DNA of 25,211 bases. It comes from Selenomonadaceae bacterium (lineage in GTDB: Bacteria > Bacillota > Negativicutes > Selenomonadales > Selenomonadaceae). Made by a program: the position numbers and the translations under genes. The stretch lies in contig JAFPCE010000192.1 in the NCBI GenBank assembly GCA_017390245.1, forward strand, positions 1-25,211. The letters run 5' to 3'. Shown here one piece after another: positions 22,080 through 25,211 of this stretch. Numbering within the stretch: the first letter of the stretch is position 1; every line of letters starts with the position of its first letter. The notes below the pieces were generated by a model, which was given only the letters and a program-made list of their open reading frames with translations, was not told where the DNA came from and did not search any database.

Positions 22080-23318
22080 TCAAGCCTTGGCAGCTTTATA
22101 GGCAGAAGCCAAAGCTACACCATTGCCGGAATGCTCAAAGCAGAAATCGTAACCACTCAGGTTGCGGCCTACAACGTATACGTTCTCAAGAACTACATTG
22201 CCGGACTCATCCACACCACGCAGAGAATCATTAACTCTTACGCCAGCCATTGCAAAGCCCTGCTTCTTATCGGAGAAGAGCTGCTTATTAACCCATTTCT
22301 CCTCTACGCAGTCGCCCTGTACTGGTAAACCGAATACGCCTTCATTGTATTCGCCAAAATCACGCATGGTGATACCGCCGCTGTAGAAGCCACCAGTAGC
22401 CAGGATAAACTTGTCAGCCTCGTACTTCTGAGCACGAACCTCACCGCCTGCCATAATAGCAGTAACCTTGTTACCCTCGGTAATAGCTTCCTCAGCCTTT
22501 GCATTCTCAATAACCCGAATGCCCTTTTTCTTCAATGCACTCAAGAGTACATCACGGAGACGCATACCATTAACAGAAGGTGGCATGCCAGTAGTCTCAA
22601 CTACATCACAGCCAAGCTCCTTAACAAGCTTGGTATATACAGCGTTGCCCTGGGAACCAAGAATCTGAGGAACCAGGATAACCTTGCCCTCACCAGCATA
22701 GCCCTTCAGCTGGGAAACCAGCTCAGCATAGCCCTTTTCACTGTCAGCCCATCTAGCAACGTCTCTAGTGGTTAAATCACGGCCAGTAATATAGGTATCG
22801 ATAGCAGCCACAGTGTACTTCTTGTCGTTACCCAGTTCCTTAACCAGATTGTCCTTCAGCATATCTACATAGAAATCCTTCAGGCCCTTAACACCAACGA
22901 GAACAATCTCATTAGCATCAAAGCACTTGGAAGCCTGCATAGACTCTGGAATTAAGCAGGTTGGCTTTAAAGTACCAATACCGGTAATAACCCACTGCTG
23001 TTCCTTTAAGGAACCAACATAAGGGAAGCCCTCTGCTGCTACAGTCTTCTTGAAGAAATCAACAGCATCCTCAAGAGCAGTAGCACCAATCTTCTTATAT
23101 GGATGCTCTTCACTTAAACCAGCGATAGCCTGGATAGGGCACTCAACCAGCTTTGCAGCATCATCATAACCTAAAACATCTACTACACCGCTATTCAATG
23201 GGAATGTACCTGCACCATAAGATAGCAGTGTTACCTTCTTACCCTGATCAGCACTAACTAACGCAGACATCAAGCCAGCGAAGCCATTACCGATAACAAC
23301 TACATCAGATTTGCTCAT
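22080..23318 (-). CDS. glpB: Anaerobic glycerol-3-phosphate dehydrogenase subunit B
   Basis: A 412-residue flavoprotein of the FAD/NAD(P)-binding oxidoreductase family. It begins SDVVVIGNGFAGLMSALVSADQG (dinucleotide-binding loop), then SYGAGTFPLNSGVVDVLGY, which is typical of GlpB; FILATGGFYSGGI and a C-terminal NVYVVGRNLSGYD...SGNGVALASAYKAA complete the fold. GlpB pairs with GlpA to oxidise glycerol-3-phosphate to DHAP when respiration uses acceptors such as fumarate or nitrate. GGGGGT and GAGG lie upstream of the ATG. It is 16 bases after glpA and 19 before glpC, a tight operon. Confidence 0.94.
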   Translation of the reverse strand: MSKSDVVVIGNGFAGLMSALVSADQGKKVTLLSYGAGTFPLNSGVVDVLGYDDAAKLVECPIQAIAGLSEEHPYKKIGATALEDAVDFFKKTVAAEGFPYVGSLKEQQWVITGIGTLKPTCLIPESMQASKCFDANEIVLVGVKGLKDFYVDMLKDNLVKELGNDKKYTVAAIDTYITGRDLTTRDVARWADSEKGYAELVSQLKGYAGEGKVILVPQILGSQGNAVYTKLVKELGCDVVETTGMPPSVNGMRLRDVLLSALKKKGIRVIENAKAEEAITEGNKVTAIMAGGEVRAQKYEADKFILATGGFYSGGITMRDFGEYNEGVFGLPVQGDCVEEKWVNKQLFSDKKQGFAMAGVRVNDSLRGVDESGNVVLENVYVVGRNLSGYDFCFEHSGNGVALASAYKAAKA

Positions 23319-23334
23319 CCTCGTCTACCCCCAT

Positions 23335-24927
23335 TTACATTAAACAACAGTTCATACATGCCTCTCGAAGGGTCTTGCCAGCCATTACAGGAGTAATACC
23401 CTTCCATCTAGCCTGGAGGAAGTTCTTCATATCAGACAGGGAATCGCTGCAGTCTTCAAGCTTATTCTTAAAGAGCTTGTTAACAATTGCTGCACTGCGG
23501 AGAGCACAGTAGTTACCCTGGCAGGTACCCATGCCAAGACGGGTTCTTCTTCTAACATCAGCAATGCTGTGGCTGGTAGGCTCAGCAGCAATGCGCTGTA
23601 ACTCAGCCATAGTTACGTTCTCGCACTCGCAGATAACTTCGCGGGTCTCAGGCTCCTTCTTCAAGGTCTCAACAACATCCTTGAACTTCTCTACACCAAG
23701 ACGGGTAGCTGCAAGGTTAACACCGTAGGATGGGAAGTACTGGCGTGCAGCCTTCTTCTCAGCCTCAGAAACAGCTGGAACAAGCTCTTCTTCAGCAGTA
23801 CGGCACTTAGCAGTATTGTTAAGCTTAGGTGCTAAAACATCGCAGAACTTCTCAGCCATCAGACGGTAGGTAGTGAACTTACCACCGCAGATGGTCATCA
23901 TGCCCTTCAGGCCGTCGCCATTGGTCTCATGGTCAATGGTTACGAAGCCACGGGATGCATTACGGCCTGCGCCTGCTCCCTTAGGAACATACAGTGGACG
24001 GGAACCAGCGAATACACGCAGGATACGATAGTCACGAAGATGTTCAAATACACCCTCACCAGTCTTCATGAGGTTCTCAACCTCATCCCAGGAGGTGGAA
24101 GTATCTTCTGGATCTTCAATAGTAATAGAAGAAGTACCCAAAATAGTAATAGAACCATGTGGTACGAAAATATCACCATCAGAAGGCTTGCGGAGACGGT
24201 TAACAACACGGTTGGAAATTCTCTGATTGAATGCAATCAAAGTACCCTTGGAAGGGCTTACAGAACATTCCAGGCCTGCCATCTCAGCAACCTTGCCAGC
24301 CCAAGGACCAGCAGCGTTAACAAGGATCTGGCACTCAATCTCGTACTCTTCCTTGGTAACATTATCGCGAACAGTGATGCTCTTTACAGCACCGGACTCA
24401 ACATTAATCTTAATTAACTCAGTATAAGTCTTGTAACGGCCACCATATCTTGCAGCAGACTGTAAATTCTGCCAGGACATACGGAAACCATCAATAGCAC
24501 CATCTGGTACCTCATATGCAGCAAGCAGCTTACGGGAAAGATTTGGTTCCAAGCGAAGTGCTTCCTCTGGGCTGATATGCTTAGCAGTAATACCACTCTC
24601 AGCACACCCCTTTACCCAGTCAGCCTCGAACTGAGGGTCATCGCCCTCAACACGCACGAAAAGACCTGTGGTTGCTTCAACACAGGATTTACCGATTCTG
24701 CGAAGAATCTGATTCTCCTCGATACACTCTCTTGCAGCTTCCTGGTCACGTACAGCATATCTTGCACCGCTGTGCAGCAGACCATGATAACGAGAGCTGG
24801 CACCGTTGACCATATCGAGCTTCTCAATCAATAAGGCTTCGATTCCGCGCATTGACAAGTCACGCAGGATACCAACGCCTGTAGCACCGCCACCGACGAT
24901 GACAACCGTAGCTTTGTCCTTTACCAT
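23335..24927 (-). CDS. glpA: Anaerobic glycerol-3-phosphate dehydrogenase subunit A
   Basis: A 530-residue flavoprotein from the ATG at 24927, with GGGGGA about 6 bases upstream; upstream codons in frame belong to the leader. The DAO-type FAD domain starts ATVVIVGGGATGVGILRDLS, with LIEKLDMVNGASSRYHGLLH and the later LVNAAGPWAGKVAEMAG and GGKFTTYRLMAE. The C-terminal 110 residues hold a BFD-like [2Fe-2S] domain with CECENVT and GTCQGNYC, characteristic of GlpA and absent from aerobic GlpD. The extreme C-terminus ends in CMNCCLM. GlpA is the catalytic subunit that oxidises sn-glycerol-3-phosphate to DHAP. First gene of the glycerol block, with its own promoter and leader. Confidence 0.96.
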   Translation of the reverse strand: MVKDKATVVIVGGGATGVGILRDLSMRGIEALLIEKLDMVNGASSRYHGLLHSGARYAVRDQEAARECIEENQILRRIGKSCVEATTGLFVRVEGDDPQFEADWVKGCAESGITAKHISPEEALRLEPNLSRKLLAAYEVPDGAIDGFRMSWQNLQSAARYGGRYKTYTELIKINVESGAVKSITVRDNVTKEEYEIECQILVNAAGPWAGKVAEMAGLECSVSPSKGTLIAFNQRISNRVVNRLRKPSDGDIFVPHGSITILGTSSITIEDPEDTSTSWDEVENLMKTGEGVFEHLRDYRILRVFAGSRPLYVPKGAGAGRNASRGFVTIDHETNGDGLKGMMTICGGKFTTYRLMAEKFCDVLAPKLNNTAKCRTAEEELVPAVSEAEKKAARQYFPSYGVNLAATRLGVEKFKDVVETLKKEPETREVICECENVTMAELQRIAAEPTSHSIADVRRRTRLGMGTCQGNYCALRSAAIVNKLFKNKLEDCSDSLSDMKNFLQARWKGITPVMAGKTLREACMNCCLM

Positions 24928-24998
24928 AACAATCCCCCATTTTTTTATAATACACATTAGGCATAAGCTTCCATCCTTAAAAATGTGCCATACCTTAT

Positions 24999-25052
24999 TT
25001 GAATTTTGCGACAATTGAACATAATATCAATTCCACCATCACAAAATTTCAA
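24999..25052 (-). promoter_or_regulatory. Leader hairpin upstream of glpA
   Basis: TTGAATTTTGCGA (24999-25011) pairs with TCACAAAATTTCAA (25039-25052), one bulge and one wobble. Inside it AATTGA (25013-25018) pairs with TCAATT (25027-25032). It starts about 6 bases after the predicted transcription start, so it could be a 5' RNA hairpin or a DNA operator. There is no T-run after it. Confidence 0.5.
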
Positions 25053-25064
25053 TTCTTTGTCAAT

Positions 25065-25091
25065 ATTATAACAAACTCCCCAAATAGTCAA
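25065..25091 (-). promoter_or_regulatory. Promoter for glpABC
   Basis: On the minus strand TTGACT (25086-25091), 15 bases, then TGTTATAAT with TATAAT at 25065-25070. The spacer is short, but the TG extension compensates. The predicted start near 25058 gives a leader of about 130 bases. Confidence 0.55.
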
Positions 25092-25211
25092 TAATAAATA
25101 ATAATTTCAGATGATTATTTCAAGCATAATTTAAATTTTATCCTATAGTATATTACAAAAAAATCCTACAAGCTTTAACTGGCCAATTTTTCTCATTAGT
25201 TACATTCTAAA
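25092..25211. other. AT-rich intergenic region upstream of glpABC
   Basis: No gene is visible on either strand to the right edge. On the minus strand it holds TTGAAATAATC...TGAAATTATT, an imperfect direct repeat that could be an upstream promoter or activator site. ATTATTTCAAGC (25114-25125) is also found at 2635-2646, across the -35 region of the OPT promoter. Confidence 0.3.

Noticed and set aside
24928..25211. Catabolite-response (CRE) site upstream of glpA
   Set aside because: I looked for a TGWAANCGNTNWCA-like match on both strands and found none convincing.

Overview
The window looks like a chromosomal segment of an anaerobic, low-to-moderate G+C Firmicute, most likely a Negativicute (an Acidaminococcaceae/Veillonellaceae-like lineage). 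This is inferred from the comEA-comEC-holA order, the AGGAGG-type ribosome sites, a TAXI-TRAP transporter, anaerobic GlpABC and a PTS-type dihydroxyacetone kinase. The species cannot be fixed from the sequence alone. Every gene I can support lies on the minus strand, so transcription runs from high to low coordinates. I see no tRNA, rRNA, CRISPR array, transposase or phage gene.

Layout, in transcription order from the right end. (1) About 24.9-15.1 kb is a glycerol/dihydroxyacetone block: glpA-glpB-glpC (anaerobic glycerol-3-phosphate dehydrogenase), glpK (glycerol kinase), glpF (glycerol facilitator), dhaK-dhaL-dhaM (PEP-dependent dihydroxyacetone kinase) and a HAD-IIA phosphatase. Glycerol enters through GlpF, is phosphorylated by GlpK and oxidised to DHAP by GlpABC; DhaKLM delivers dihydroxyacetone to the same DHAP pool. 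No glycerol dehydrogenase is present here. Hairpins or structured leaders separate glpC/glpK, glpK/glpF, glpF/dhaK and dhaL/dhaM, so the block is probably several linked units. (2) About 15.0-12.2 kb is an apparent operon of a DMT-family exporter, a divergent FtsZ and a TcdA-like ThiF-family enzyme. (3) About 12.0-8.5 kb is a three-gene TAXI-TRAP uptake system: lipoprotein receptor, DUF1850 protein and fused permease. (4) About 8.4-6.1 kb is a PAS-GGDEF-EAL protein overlapping queF. (5) About 6.0 kb to the left edge is the competence/replication block comEA-comEC-...-holA, interrupted by an OPT-family transporter and a translationally coupled PqqD-like protein.

Most genes are ordinary. The points most worth a second look are: a glpK leader with a three-way-junction fold, a competing hairpin and an operator-like palindrome on its -10 box; a second branched RNA element between the TRAP receptor and DUF1850 genes; a FtsZ with an altered GTP-binding signature; and an orphan PqqD-like gene coupled to an OPT transporter inside the competence-holA neighbourhood. 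No clearly new multi-gene system is evident.
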